NCBI GenBank assembly: GCA_910583525.1
Contig: CAJTXL010000044.1
Span: forward strand, 1 to 18,445
DNA: 18,445 nt
Origin: an uncultured Muribaculaceae bacterium
GTDB lineage: Bacteria > Bacteroidota > Bacteroidia > Bacteroidales > Muribaculaceae
Direction of reading: 5' to 3'
The notes under the pieces are model-generated. The model saw only the letters and a program-made list of their open reading frames with translations. It did not search any database and was not told where the DNA came from. Both the position numbers and the translations under genes were made by a program. Shown piece after piece: positions 1 to 6,623 of the stretch (its first letter is position 1; each line of letters opens with the position of its first letter).

Positions 1-52
1 CGGGGACACAAGGATTTTCAGTCCTTTGCTCTACCAACTGAGCTATGGCACC
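1..52 (-). tRNA. tRNA-Phe (GAA), 3' part cut off by window edge
   Basis: Read on the minus strand the gene starts at 52 with acceptor strand GGTGCCA, then TA and the D arm GCTC-AGTTGGTAGA-GC. The anticodon arm is AAGGA-CTGAAAA-TCCTT, so the loop carries anticodon GAA (phenylalanine). The T arm and 3' acceptor strand lie beyond base 1 and cannot be checked. A Bacteroidota-type promoter lies just upstream at 78-109. Confidence 0.95.
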
Positions 53-77
53 ATGGGGTGTTTCCCTTTTTGCGTTG

Positions 78-109
78 CAAAGTTAGGCGTTTTTTTTGGT
101 TCTGCCAAA
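78..109 (-). promoter_or_regulatory. Promoter of tRNA-Phe
   Basis: On the minus strand there is a -7 box TAACTTTG (78-85), matching TAnnTTTG, and a -33 box TTTG (106-109) with a 20-nt spacer. Transcription would begin near 71, about 20 nt before the tRNA. The rest of the 53-183 gap shows no gene. Confidence 0.8.
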
Positions 110-183
110 TTTTTTCAGAGGATTTTTGCAATTATTTTCGCAAGGGTCGGTTAACATTCTATAGCACAGCTCATAGCGCATAA

Positions 184-2298
184 TCAAGTTTGCCGGAAAT
201 ATTTTGCGGCAATCTTCAGTGCAAGCGGTATCGCCTCTGCAATGCCTTGGTCGTACTCTTTCGTAATGCCGAGTTTAGAGTTGGAAATGATGTCGGGATG
301 GATGTTGCGGCTTTTAAGCTGTGTGCGCAGGGCATCGTCTTCTACAGGCAACTTGTCGGCGTAACCCGGGTCGACGGGCTTTACGCCCAACAGGAGCTGT
401 TCGAGCACCCAGCGGTTGTGCTCGACTTCGGCAAGATGCCTGATGTCTTCTTCTGAGAGCGCGTCGTTGTCGACCGAACGTATTTTGCATGCAAATGTAT
501 TGGCACAATAGATATTGGACCACCGCTTCGATATGGCGCTTTTGCCTTTGCTGTCGGATATGTCGAGCCAGCATCGGTCAACTTCGGCCATGAAAGCGTC
601 TTCGGATTCTGCTTTGCCGTATCGTTCGGCCAATGTGGTGCCGTCGGCCATACATTTGTAGGCATATGCCACAAGCCGCGGAAGGATGTTGTCGACACTT
701 GCAAGATAATCGCAGCTGTCAATCATTCCGAACGGTTTGAGCGCGCCAAAACGCCTTTTGTCGTGAGCAGTCGCACCCCGGCTGACGGCGTCGACAAGCG
801 CACCGCTTTCGGGTTGCTGCACGAGTATCTGTTGGGCATCGTCGTAGACCGACGCCGTGAAATAGAGCGATACCGACATTGCTTCGGATGCTATGGGCAG
901 GCATACGGCAATGGTCGTTTTTGATTTCGGGTCGGCGCACGCGTCGGCTATGTATTTTTGTATGGAAGGGCGTGCGACGTCTCCTTCGATAAATTCGAAG
1001 TCGGTATCTATGAGGTTGTCGCCGAGATAAGCGCCGAAATATGGCGATTTGTATGTCTCGTCGGCCATGGGGTCGTTCCATTTATAGATACCGTTTGTCC
1101 GGCCTGCGGTATCACGGACGGTATCGTAAATTTTCCATGAGCCGTCGCTTGTCGGAATTACGTCTTCGGGGGCATCGACGTAACGCCATCGCGCAAGTTT
1201 GAAGAGCTCTCTGAAACGCCCCATCATGAACAGCATTTCCCGTTTTGCGTTTCGGTCGACGAATGTTATGAGCGTACGAGGGTTTCCGACTTCAGGATTG
1301 TTGAAATTGGGATAATGGGCCAGGTGTGCAGCTTCAAGACCCATCGCCACGCCCATTTTAGACATGCCTATGACAATAAGATGCACACGTTTGTCGGATG
1401 TGTACGGCAAGCCGTCATGGCCGTCAAGCGGTATATAACGTTTGTTGAAAGGTACAAGGACCTGCTGTGCCCATGTCTCGTAGATACTGAACGGAATGAA
1501 CCGGAATGTGGCGCTCTGCCCTGCCGTGATGTCGGTAATCTGGAATGCGCTGAATGTCGACTGGTACTCGAACATTATATGGCATGGTATCAGAGTTTTT
1601 CCGGCCGAGCGTACATGTGTGTTTATCAACTGCCAGCACTGCATGTTCAGGGCATCGTGGCTTGAACCGTCGATATGGAACTGTTCGCCGAGTATGAATA
1701 TCTTATTTGCACTGCCGAGATTGAGTTCCGACAGTTCATGCCACGAGGTGCGGTCGCCGGAGTATATTATTATATTGCGTGCCTTGCGTTTGTCTTCGAC
1801 CTCTGCAAGGATTTCTCGGCGAAGCATGTCGGGGTTGCGCTGTGTCTGAATAAGGACGTATTCGTTCGTCGGGTCTTCGAGTAGCTGGCGCGCGAGGCGC
1901 GGAGCCATCCTGTGACCGCCTATTATGACCGAAAATCCGTTTTTTGCAATATTGTCGTAGCGTGCCAAACCTTTCAAATGGCGCTCTTTGCGGTTTGAAA
2001 TCCAATTCACCAACAAGGTTACAAGAACGCCGTTGACAATGAACAGCCCAAAGATGTTCATCACCACTATCGGCCCCCAATCTTCGCTCTTGATATCGGT
2101 ACTGCGGGCGCCGGCATTGGTGAGCTGAAGGAATGCTTCGCCAAGCGACCAGTTGCTGATTGTGCGCGACAACAGATACAAAAGGCCGAACATAAGGACT
2201 GCCGAAATCATCGTCAGTCCGAACATATAAACAAAACCGGCCGACAGGAACCTGTCGAGCGTAAGATAACGACGGCTCCAACTTATGCGTTTTTTCAT
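184..2298 (-). CDS. CASTOR/POLLUX-like membrane protein with Rossmann/RCK domains and a C-terminal RyR domain
   Basis: This encodes 704 residues from the ATG at 2298. A TTG 36 nt further upstream is open but less likely. Two hydrophobic helices (about 19-45 and 76-101) enclose a short polar loop around NAGARSTD. A basic linker NRKERHLKGL follows. A first Rossmann/RCK-like domain (about 121-228, starting VIIGGHRMAPRLARQLLED) and a second one (from about 304, VIGMSKMGVAMG) come next. The C-terminus (about 615-700) has the RyR signature, LAEVEHNRWVLEQLLLG, then NIHPDII and a final helix. The two-helix plus RCK order resembles the pore and gating ring of plant CASTOR/POLLUX (DMI1) channels, and NAGARSTD sits where their filter loop lies. 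No TVGYG filter is present. It probably acts in the inner membrane as a ligand-gated ion channel or nucleotide sensor. The substrate is unknown. The RyR call is firm, the channel role is inference. Confidence 0.75.
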   Translation of the reverse strand: MKKRISWSRRYLTLDRFLSAGFVYMFGLTMISAVLMFGLLYLLSRTISNWSLGEAFLQLTNAGARSTDIKSEDWGPIVVMNIFGLFIVNGVLVTLLVNWISNRKERHLKGLARYDNIAKNGFSVIIGGHRMAPRLARQLLEDPTNEYVLIQTQRNPDMLRREILAEVEDKRKARNIIIYSGDRTSWHELSELNLGSANKIFILGEQFHIDGSSHDALNMQCWQLINTHVRSAGKTLIPCHIMFEYQSTFSAFQITDITAGQSATFRFIPFSIYETWAQQVLVPFNKRYIPLDGHDGLPYTSDKRVHLIVIGMSKMGVAMGLEAAHLAHYPNFNNPEVGNPRTLITFVDRNAKREMLFMMGRFRELFKLARWRYVDAPEDVIPTSDGSWKIYDTVRDTAGRTNGIYKWNDPMADETYKSPYFGAYLGDNLIDTDFEFIEGDVARPSIQKYIADACADPKSKTTIAVCLPIASEAMSVSLYFTASVYDDAQQILVQQPESGALVDAVSRGATAHDKRRFGALKPFGMIDSCDYLASVDNILPRLVAYAYKCMADGTTLAERYGKAESEDAFMAEVDRCWLDISDSKGKSAISKRWSNIYCANTFACKIRSVDNDALSEEDIRHLAEVEHNRWVLEQLLLGVKPVDPGYADKLPVEDDALRTQLKSRNIHPDIISNSKLGITKEYDQGIAEAIPLALKIAAKYFRQT

Positions 2299-2320
2299 GA
2301 GGTGGATTGGGGTGTATGCA

Positions 2321-2362
2321 GCGCCGACCGGCAAATGGCCAACAGCCCTTACCGGTCGGTGC
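2321..2362 (-). promoter_or_regulatory. Stem-loop between the H1-like gene and the RyR gene
   Basis: Arms GCGCCGACCGG (2321-2331) and CCGGTCGGTGC (2352-2362) pair over 11 positions with one imperfect pair, around a 20-nt loop. It lies 23 nt upstream of the RyR gene start. No T run follows it in the minus direction, so it is not a clear terminator. It may slow, attenuate or protect the transcript. Confidence 0.45.
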
Positions 2363-2381
2363 TAAATAAGAAGCTTTTGGC

Positions 2382-2558
2382 TTATTTTTTTGCCTGCTCC
2401 AGCGAAACTTTGCGGAACTCTTTCATGAGTTTTTCGAGTTCGAGCGAAGCTTTGCGTGCACGCGTACCGGCTGCTTTGTTGTTCTTTTCGTTCTGGAGTG
2501 CTGCATCGGCACGGAATGCCTCATATGCAGCCTGGATGGAGTTAAGTAAAGATTCCAT
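2382..2558 (-). CDS. Histone H1-like (Hc1-type) small basic protein
   Basis: A 58-residue protein starting MESLLNSIQAAYEAFRADAA and ending KEFRKVSLEQAKK, with an ATG at 2558 and a TAA at 2382. The centre NNKAAGTRARKASLELEKLM is the signature of the short histone H1-like proteins common in Bacteroidota. The N-terminal half is helical and mildly acidic and the rest is rich in Lys and Arg. Family knowledge suggests a nucleoid-associated DNA-binding role, although experimental support in this phylum is thin. It lies 65 nt after queC and 83 nt before the RyR gene on the same strand. I see no good promoter of its own, so read-through from queC is possible. Confidence 0.85.
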   Translation of the reverse strand: MESLLNSIQAAYEAFRADAALQNEKNNKAAGTRARKASLELEKLMKEFRKVSLEQAKK

Positions 2559-2623
2559 GGACTTGAGTTTTAAGTTGAAAATATGGTTAATAATTCACTG
2601 TTTCTTATATGGTGCAGGGACGA

Positions 2624-3292
2624 CTAATCGTCCTCATACTCTGTAGTATCGACAATTCCTGCGGCGGCAAGGGCGGCACGGCGTTCGCGACAGGTGCCGC
2701 ATCGGCCGCAATGCTTTTCAAGGCCGCGATAGCACGAGTATGTGGTCGAATAGTCGAGGCCGAGGCGTTTGCCGCGGAGTGCGATGTCGGCTTTCGACAG
2801 AAGAGTATACGGCGCTTTCACTTTTATGCCTTCGTAGGTGCCCTCCTCTATCGCTTTCGACATGGCCTCGATAAAGCCTATCCGGCAATCGGGATACAGG
2901 GCATGGTCGCCGGCATGGTTGGCAATCATCAGCACGCTAAGGCCATTGCTTTCGGCAAGCCCGGCAGCGGCGGCAAGCATGATGCCGTTACGGAAAGGCA
3001 CCACCGTCGATTTCATGTTGTCGAAATCGTATTCGCCTTCGGGTATGGCGTCGGGGCCTTCAAGCAGAGAGCTATGGAAGTTCTTACCGATAAACGACAA
3101 ATCCATTTCGACAAGCTCAATGCCAAGCTCTTTGCAATGGCGGCGCGCACACTCAAGTTCACGGGCATTGTGGTTGGAGCCGTAAGAGAAATTCACGGCG
3201 AGTTCAATCTCCGATGCGTATTCGTGGAGCATTGTCACGGAGTCCATTCCTCCCGACAGCACCATTAATGCGTTTTTCTGATGGATACCCAT
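2624..3292 (-). CDS. queC: 7-cyano-7-deazaguanine synthase QueC
   Basis: The 222-residue product converts 7-carboxy-7-deazaguanine to preQ0, using ATP and ammonia, in the queuosine pathway. It acts in the cytoplasm. The ATP-pyrophosphatase P-loop SGGMDS is at residues 13-18. A C-terminal zinc site is visible as Cys187, Cys195, Cys198 and Cys201 in CYRGLEKHCGRCGTC. Length is normal for the family. The start lies 2 nt after the stop of queF, so the two genes are translated from one message and catalyse consecutive steps. The other preQ0 genes (queD, queE) are not in the window. The stop is TAG. Confidence 0.97.
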   Translation of the reverse strand: MGIHQKNALMVLSGGMDSVTMLHEYASEIELAVNFSYGSNHNARELECARRHCKELGIELVEMDLSFIGKNFHSSLLEGPDAIPEGEYDFDNMKSTVVPFRNGIMLAAAAGLAESNGLSVLMIANHAGDHALYPDCRIGFIEAMSKAIEEGTYEGIKVKAPYTLLSKADIALRGKRLGLDYSTTYSCYRGLEKHCGRCGTCRERRAALAAAGIVDTTEYEDD

Positions 3293-3294
3293 TG

Positions 3295-3774
3295 TTATCT
3301 GATATTGTTAAGCGGAAATGCCGACAACAAGCGCTGCCGCACCATATCCTGATGGTCGGCGTCACCGTAATTGGCAAAGGGGACTATGGAAATTCCGCCC
3401 CTGGGCATGAATATTCCCCTCACTTCAATATAGCGCGGCTTCATAAGCCTGACGAGGTCTTTCATGATTATGTTGACACAATCTTCATGGAAGTCTCCGT
3501 GGTTGCGAAAACTGAAGAGATAGAGCTTCAGGCTCTTGCTCTCCACCATGTCTTCGGCCGGTATATAGTTGATAATGATATGTCCGAAATCGGGCTGACC
3601 TGTCTTCGGGCACAATGCCGTGAACTCGGGGCAGTCGAAAGTCACGAGGTATTCGTTCTCGGGATGCTTGTTCTTGAAAGTCTCAAGCATTTCCGGGGCA
3701 TAAGAAGACGGATATACGACCCCTGTATTTCCCAACAGGGTGCAGTGTTGCAAATCTTCTTTATCGCGAGGCAT
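3295..3774 (-). CDS. queF: NADPH-dependent 7-cyano-7-deazaguanine reductase QueF (type I)
   Basis: The 159-residue product reduces the nitrile of preQ0 to preQ1, the base inserted into tRNA by tRNA-guanine transglycosylase. In CPEFTALCPKTGQPDF, Cys55 is the nucleophile that forms the thioimide, and Asp62 is the proton donor. Glu97 follows in GDFHED. These numbers match those of the Bacillus subtilis enzyme. The family motif ESKSLK is at 78-83. I chose the ATG at 3774. An open frame runs further upstream to 3876, but that would start beyond the predicted transcription start near 3840. It is the first gene of a queF-queC unit. Confidence 0.96.
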   Translation of the reverse strand: MPRDKEDLQHCTLLGNTGVVYPSSYAPEMLETFKNKHPENEYLVTFDCPEFTALCPKTGQPDFGHIIINYIPAEDMVESKSLKLYLFSFRNHGDFHEDCVNIIMKDLVRLMKPRYIEVRGIFMPRGGISIVPFANYGDADHQDMVRQRLLSAFPLNNIR

Positions 3775-3845
3775 TTCCGAAAAAAATATTGACGTTTTTG
3801 TTACTAAAATAGCGAATGACGGCGTCTGACGCGTCAAATCTTCGG

Positions 3846-3877
3846 CAAACATACGAAAAAAATCTTTTATCGACAAA
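3846..3877 (-). promoter_or_regulatory. Promoter of queF-queC
   Basis: The minus strand shows TATGTTTG (3846-3853) and TTTG (3874-3877) with a 20-nt spacer. The leader would be about 65 nt. I found no recognisable preQ1 riboswitch in it. Confidence 0.8.
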
Positions 3878-3913
3878 AAAATCTTTAATTAAGCCTCAAA
3901 AAATTTATTTTTC

Positions 3914-3944
3914 TTGCTTCTTCCCGTCCAAATCGCTAATTTTG
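3914..3944 (+). promoter_or_regulatory. Promoter of pgi-murI
   Basis: TTG (3914-3916) and TAATTTTG (3937-3944) with a 20-nt spacer fit the Bacteroidota primary sigma factor consensus. The leader would be about 23 nt. This promoter is divergent from that of queF, with about 36 bp between the two -33 boxes. Confidence 0.8.
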
Positions 3945-3973
3945 CACCATTATTTACAACATAAGACACAAAA

Positions 3974-5296
3974 ATGATTCAGGTAGAAAACAAAGGTGTC
4001 CTTGGCTCGGTCAGCCTCGACGACATCAAAGCCCTCGAAACAGAAGGAAAAATATCTTTGGCTAAACTTACCGACGGCACAGGGGCCGGCAACGACTTCC
4101 TCGGATGGGTCAAACTTCCGCAAGACACTCCCGAAGCTCTCCTTGACGACATTGACGCCACCGCCGCCCGTCTGCGCCAACTGTGCGACGTCGTTGTCGC
4201 AATCGGTATCGGAGGCTCATACCTCGGAGCAAAAGCCGTCATCGAAGCTCTCAGCGACTCTTTCGCCGCATATAAAAACACCGGCACAAAAGTGCTTTTC
4301 GCCGGTCAGAACATCGGCGAAGACTATCTCGCCGAGCTTAAAGACTATCTCGCCGACAAGAAATTCGGCATCATCGTCATTTCGAAATCGGGCACCACGA
4401 CAGAACCTGCAATAGCATTCCGCATACTCAAAGAGCAGCTCGAAGCGCAGCTCGGACGCGAAGAAGCCAACAAACGTATTGTGGCTGTCACCGACGCCAA
4501 ACGCGGCGCGCTTCGCACACTCGCCGATACAGAAGGCTACAAGACATATGTGATTGAAGACAACGTGGGCGGCCGCTTCTCGGTGCTCACCCCCGTAGGC
4601 CTTCTGCCGATTGCCGTCGCAGGCTTCGACATCAAGGCTCTCGTCAAAGGCGCTGCCGACATCGCCACCGCCACCCTCGACGGCAAATGCAACGCCGCCA
4701 TGACTTATGCCATGACACGCAACGCCCTCTACCGTTCGGGCAAAAAAATCGAAATCCTTGTCAACTACAGCCCGAAGCTCCACTTTTTCGGCGAATGGTG
4801 GAAACAGCTCTACGGCGAAAGCGAGGGCAAAGACCACAAAGGCATATTCCCTGCAGCCGTCGACAACACCACCGACCTGCACTCCATGGGCCAGTGGATA
4901 CAGGAAGGCGAACGCTCGATATTCGAAACGGTGATATCGGTAGCCAAACCCGAACGCGAGCTCCGCATCCCCTCTGACGACGCAAACCTCGACGGCCTCA
5001 ACTATATCGCCGGCAAACGCGTCGACGAAGTCAACAAAATGGCCGAGCTGGGCACACGTATAGCGCACATCGACGGCGGCGTACCCAACATCCACGTCAC
5101 CATCCCCGAACTTTCGGCATACTCTCTCGGCCAGCTCATCTACTTCTTCGAAGCGGCATGCGGCATAAGCGGATATCTGCTCGGCGTAAACCCCTTCAAC
5201 CAACCGGGGGTCGAGGCCTACAAACGCAACATGTTCGCATTGCTCGAAAAACCGGGCTACGAAAAAGAAACCGAAGCAATACGTGCCAAACTCTAA
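3974..5296 (+). CDS. pgi: Glucose-6-phosphate isomerase
   Basis: The 440-residue cytoplasmic enzyme interconverts glucose 6-phosphate and fructose 6-phosphate in glycolysis. The sugar-phosphate-binding SIS fold is seen as IGIGGSYLGAKAV (77-89) and VISKSGTTTE (135-144). GGRFSVLTPVGLLP (199-212) follows. The catalytic Glu is in YGESEGK (280-286), and His303 is in DLHSMGQ. The signature SGYLLGVNPFNQPGVEAYK near the C-terminus carries the catalytic Lys. The length is typical of the short bacterial form. The start is close behind a clear promoter. The last 14 nt overlap the start of murI. Confidence 0.97.
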   Translation: MIQVENKGVLGSVSLDDIKALETEGKISLAKLTDGTGAGNDFLGWVKLPQDTPEALLDDIDATAARLRQLCDVVVAIGIGGSYLGAKAVIEALSDSFAAYKNTGTKVLFAGQNIGEDYLAELKDYLADKKFGIIVISKSGTTTEPAIAFRILKEQLEAQLGREEANKRIVAVTDAKRGALRTLADTEGYKTYVIEDNVGGRFSVLTPVGLLPIAVAGFDIKALVKGAADIATATLDGKCNAAMTYAMTRNALYRSGKKIEILVNYSPKLHFFGEWWKQLYGESEGKDHKGIFPAAVDNTTDLHSMGQWIQEGERSIFETVISVAKPERELRIPSDDANLDGLNYIAGKRVDEVNKMAELGTRIAHIDGGVPNIHVTIPELSAYSLGQLIYFFEAACGISGYLLGVNPFNQPGVEAYKRNMFALLEKPGYEKETEAIRAKL

Positions 5297-6173
5297 GAGC
5301 GACAACATTATAGCCGCACAAATAGCAGCCACAGCCGGACACCCCGGACCTATCGGGGTGTTCGACTCCGGCTACGGCGGCCTTTCGGTGCTGCGCTCGC
5401 TCCGCAAAGCCCTGCCCGATGCCGACTTCATGTACCTCGGCGACAATGCAAGAGCGCCATACGGAAACCGCTCCTTCGACCTCGTATACCACTTTACACT
5501 CGAAGCCGTAAAATACCTGTTTGCACGCGGATGCCAGCTCATCATCTTAGCCTGCAACACGGCCTCGGCAAAGGCGCTCCGCTCCATACAGCAGCTCGAC
5601 CTTCCGACGCTCGCACCCGAAAGGCGCGTACTCGGCGTCATCCGCCCCACGGCCGAAGCCGTAGGCGAGATAACTCACAGCGAGTCCGTAGGACTGGTAG
5701 CCACTCCGGGCACCGCGGCATCGAAATCATACGACATCGAGCTGGCAAAACTGCACCCGTCAGTCAAACTATACACCCACGCATGCCCGATGTGGGTGCC
5801 GTTGGTCGAAAACCTCGAATACGACAAGCCCGGAGCCGACTACTTCGTCAAATACGACCTCGACGCGCTTATGTCGCAATCGCCGGCTATCGACACCATA
5901 ATACTCGGATGCACCCACTACCCTCTCCTTCTCGACAAAATACGGCAATTCGCACCACCATCTGTCAATGTAGTGCCCCAAGGCGAAATCGTGGCAAAAT
6001 CACTGACAGACTATCTGCACCGACACCCCGAAATACAGGAACTTATAACACAAGGCGGCAACACCGAATATATCACCACCGAAGAGGCCGACAAATTCTC
6101 AAACCTCGCACAGATATTCATGGGTGCGCCCGTCGAAGCAAAACGTGTGCACGACCTCAGCACGGGCAATTGA
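5283..6173 (+). CDS. murI: Glutamate racemase
   Basis: The 296-residue enzyme makes D-glutamate for peptidoglycan without a cofactor. The motif GVFDSGYGG contains the active-site Asp28. The two catalytic cysteines are Cys91 in LACNTAS and Cys210 in LGCTHYP. The start is a GTG at 5283, inside the last codons of pgi. No other start codon occurs before the essential DSGYGG motif, so the overlap is real and suggests translational coupling to pgi. The residues before the motif (about 24) are slightly longer than the minimum. No terminator separates it from the tRNA-Gly downstream. Confidence 0.96.
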   Translation: MPNSKSDNIIAAQIAATAGHPGPIGVFDSGYGGLSVLRSLRKALPDADFMYLGDNARAPYGNRSFDLVYHFTLEAVKYLFARGCQLIILACNTASAKALRSIQQLDLPTLAPERRVLGVIRPTAEAVGEITHSESVGLVATPGTAASKSYDIELAKLHPSVKLYTHACPMWVPLVENLEYDKPGADYFVKYDLDALMSQSPAIDTIILGCTHYPLLLDKIRQFAPPSVNVVPQGEIVAKSLTDYLHRHPEIQELITQGGNTEYITTEEADKFSNLAQIFMGAPVEAKRVHDLSTGN

Positions 6174-6215
6174 AAAAACTCGAACATTTTTAATCGACCT
6201 TTCAAAAACTTTTAG

Positions 6216-6223
6216 TACTTTTG
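6216..6223 (+). promoter_or_regulatory. -7 promoter box of tRNA-Gly
   Basis: TACTTTTG matches TAnnTTTG and lies 11 nt before the tRNA. No TTG is found at the usual 20-nt distance upstream, so this is a half-supported promoter. Confidence 0.5.
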
Positions 6224-6234
6224 TACACTCAAAT

Positions 6235-6307
6235 GCGGTAATAGCTCAGTTGGTAGAGCATCAGCTTCCCAAGCTGAGGGTCGCGAGTTCGAGCCTCGTT
6301 TACCGCT
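6235..6307 (+). tRNA. tRNA-Gly (CCC)
   Basis: A complete 73-nt cloverleaf. Acceptor strands GCGGTAA and TTACCGC pair, the discriminator base is T, and CCA is not encoded. The anticodon arm is TCAGC-TTCCCAA-GCTGA, giving anticodon CCC. The T arm is GCGAG-TTCGAGC-CTCGT with one G-T pair. It sits 61 nt after murI. Confidence 0.96.
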
Positions 6308-6320
6308 CAAAATCTTAAAG

Positions 6321-6352
6321 CGCCGACAATCATCTGATTGTCGGCGTTTTTT
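6321..6352 (+). terminator. Intrinsic terminator after tRNA-Gly
   Basis: The arms CGCCGACAATCA and TGATTGTCGGCG form a perfect stem (6321-6332 with 6335-6346), with a real loop of about six bases once the tip opens. TTTTTT (6347-6352) follows directly. It ends the pgi-murI-tRNA transcript. Confidence 0.93.
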
Positions 6353-6623
6353 GTATTCATAAATGCACAAAGTATGTGGCAAGCCGAAAAGTCGGTGCAT
6401 TTTCCGTTCCACGCCACTATCGCGCTACGCTGTAGCGCTTTTGGCTTGTGTAACTGTTTACCCGGGCTGCGCGCCGCCGATGGGGCGCTTGCCAGGGCCT
6501 ATTGTTGTTTACGCCACTCCGTGGCGTTTGCCCCAAATGGGGCAATGCTTATGCCGGAATAATTGGATAGCAGCGACACCGACTTTCTTATGCGCCGTAA
6601 TTTCGGTTTGAGATCAAAGTACG
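6353..6623. repeat. Gene-free stretch with a cluster of short palindromes, probable interspersed repeat
   Basis: About 270 bp between the tRNA-Gly terminator and the stop of the long fimbrillin gene. It holds several tight hairpins: 6422-6438 (GCGCTAC/GTAGCGC, 3-nt loop), 6471-6488 (GCGCC/GGCGC), 6511-6527 (ACGCCAC/GTGGCGT, 3-nt loop) and 6528-6545 (TTGCCCC/GGGGCAA, 4-nt loop). An 8-bp inverted repeat AAATGCAC/GTGCATTT (6361-6368 and 6395-6402) lies on the tRNA side. None has a T run. The open frames across it have no family resemblance. It may serve as the 3' end of the fimbrillin transcript or be a mobile repeat. Confidence 0.5.

Noticed and set aside
2365..2390. AAATAAG/CTTATTT hairpin as terminator of the H1-like gene
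   Set aside because: The T run lies on the plus-strand side, whereas the gene is on the minus strand, and the stop codon itself is part of the weak AT stem.
2609..3268. Plus-strand open frame of 219 codons opposite queC
   Set aside because: queC has the complete P-loop and zinc site on the other strand. The antisense product has no family features.
3775..3845. preQ1 riboswitch in the queF leader
   Set aside because: The roughly 65-nt leader shows no recognisable preQ1-I hairpin and tail, and the genes make rather than import the ligand. Only a short GACG/CGTC pairing is present.
3775..3876. Upstream extended start for queF (193 codons)
   Set aside because: The added codons begin upstream of the predicted transcription start, and catalytic residue numbers fit the shorter form.
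4217..5332. Long minus-strand open frame opposite pgi (371 codons)
   Set aside because: It lies wholly antisense to a clear pgi and the start of murI, its product matches no family I recognise, and it results from codon bias leaving the opposite strand open.
6338..6611. Two plus-strand open frames of 74 and 82 codons after the tRNA-Gly terminator
   Set aside because: They begin in or just after the terminator, run through the palindromes and have no promoter or recognisable product.
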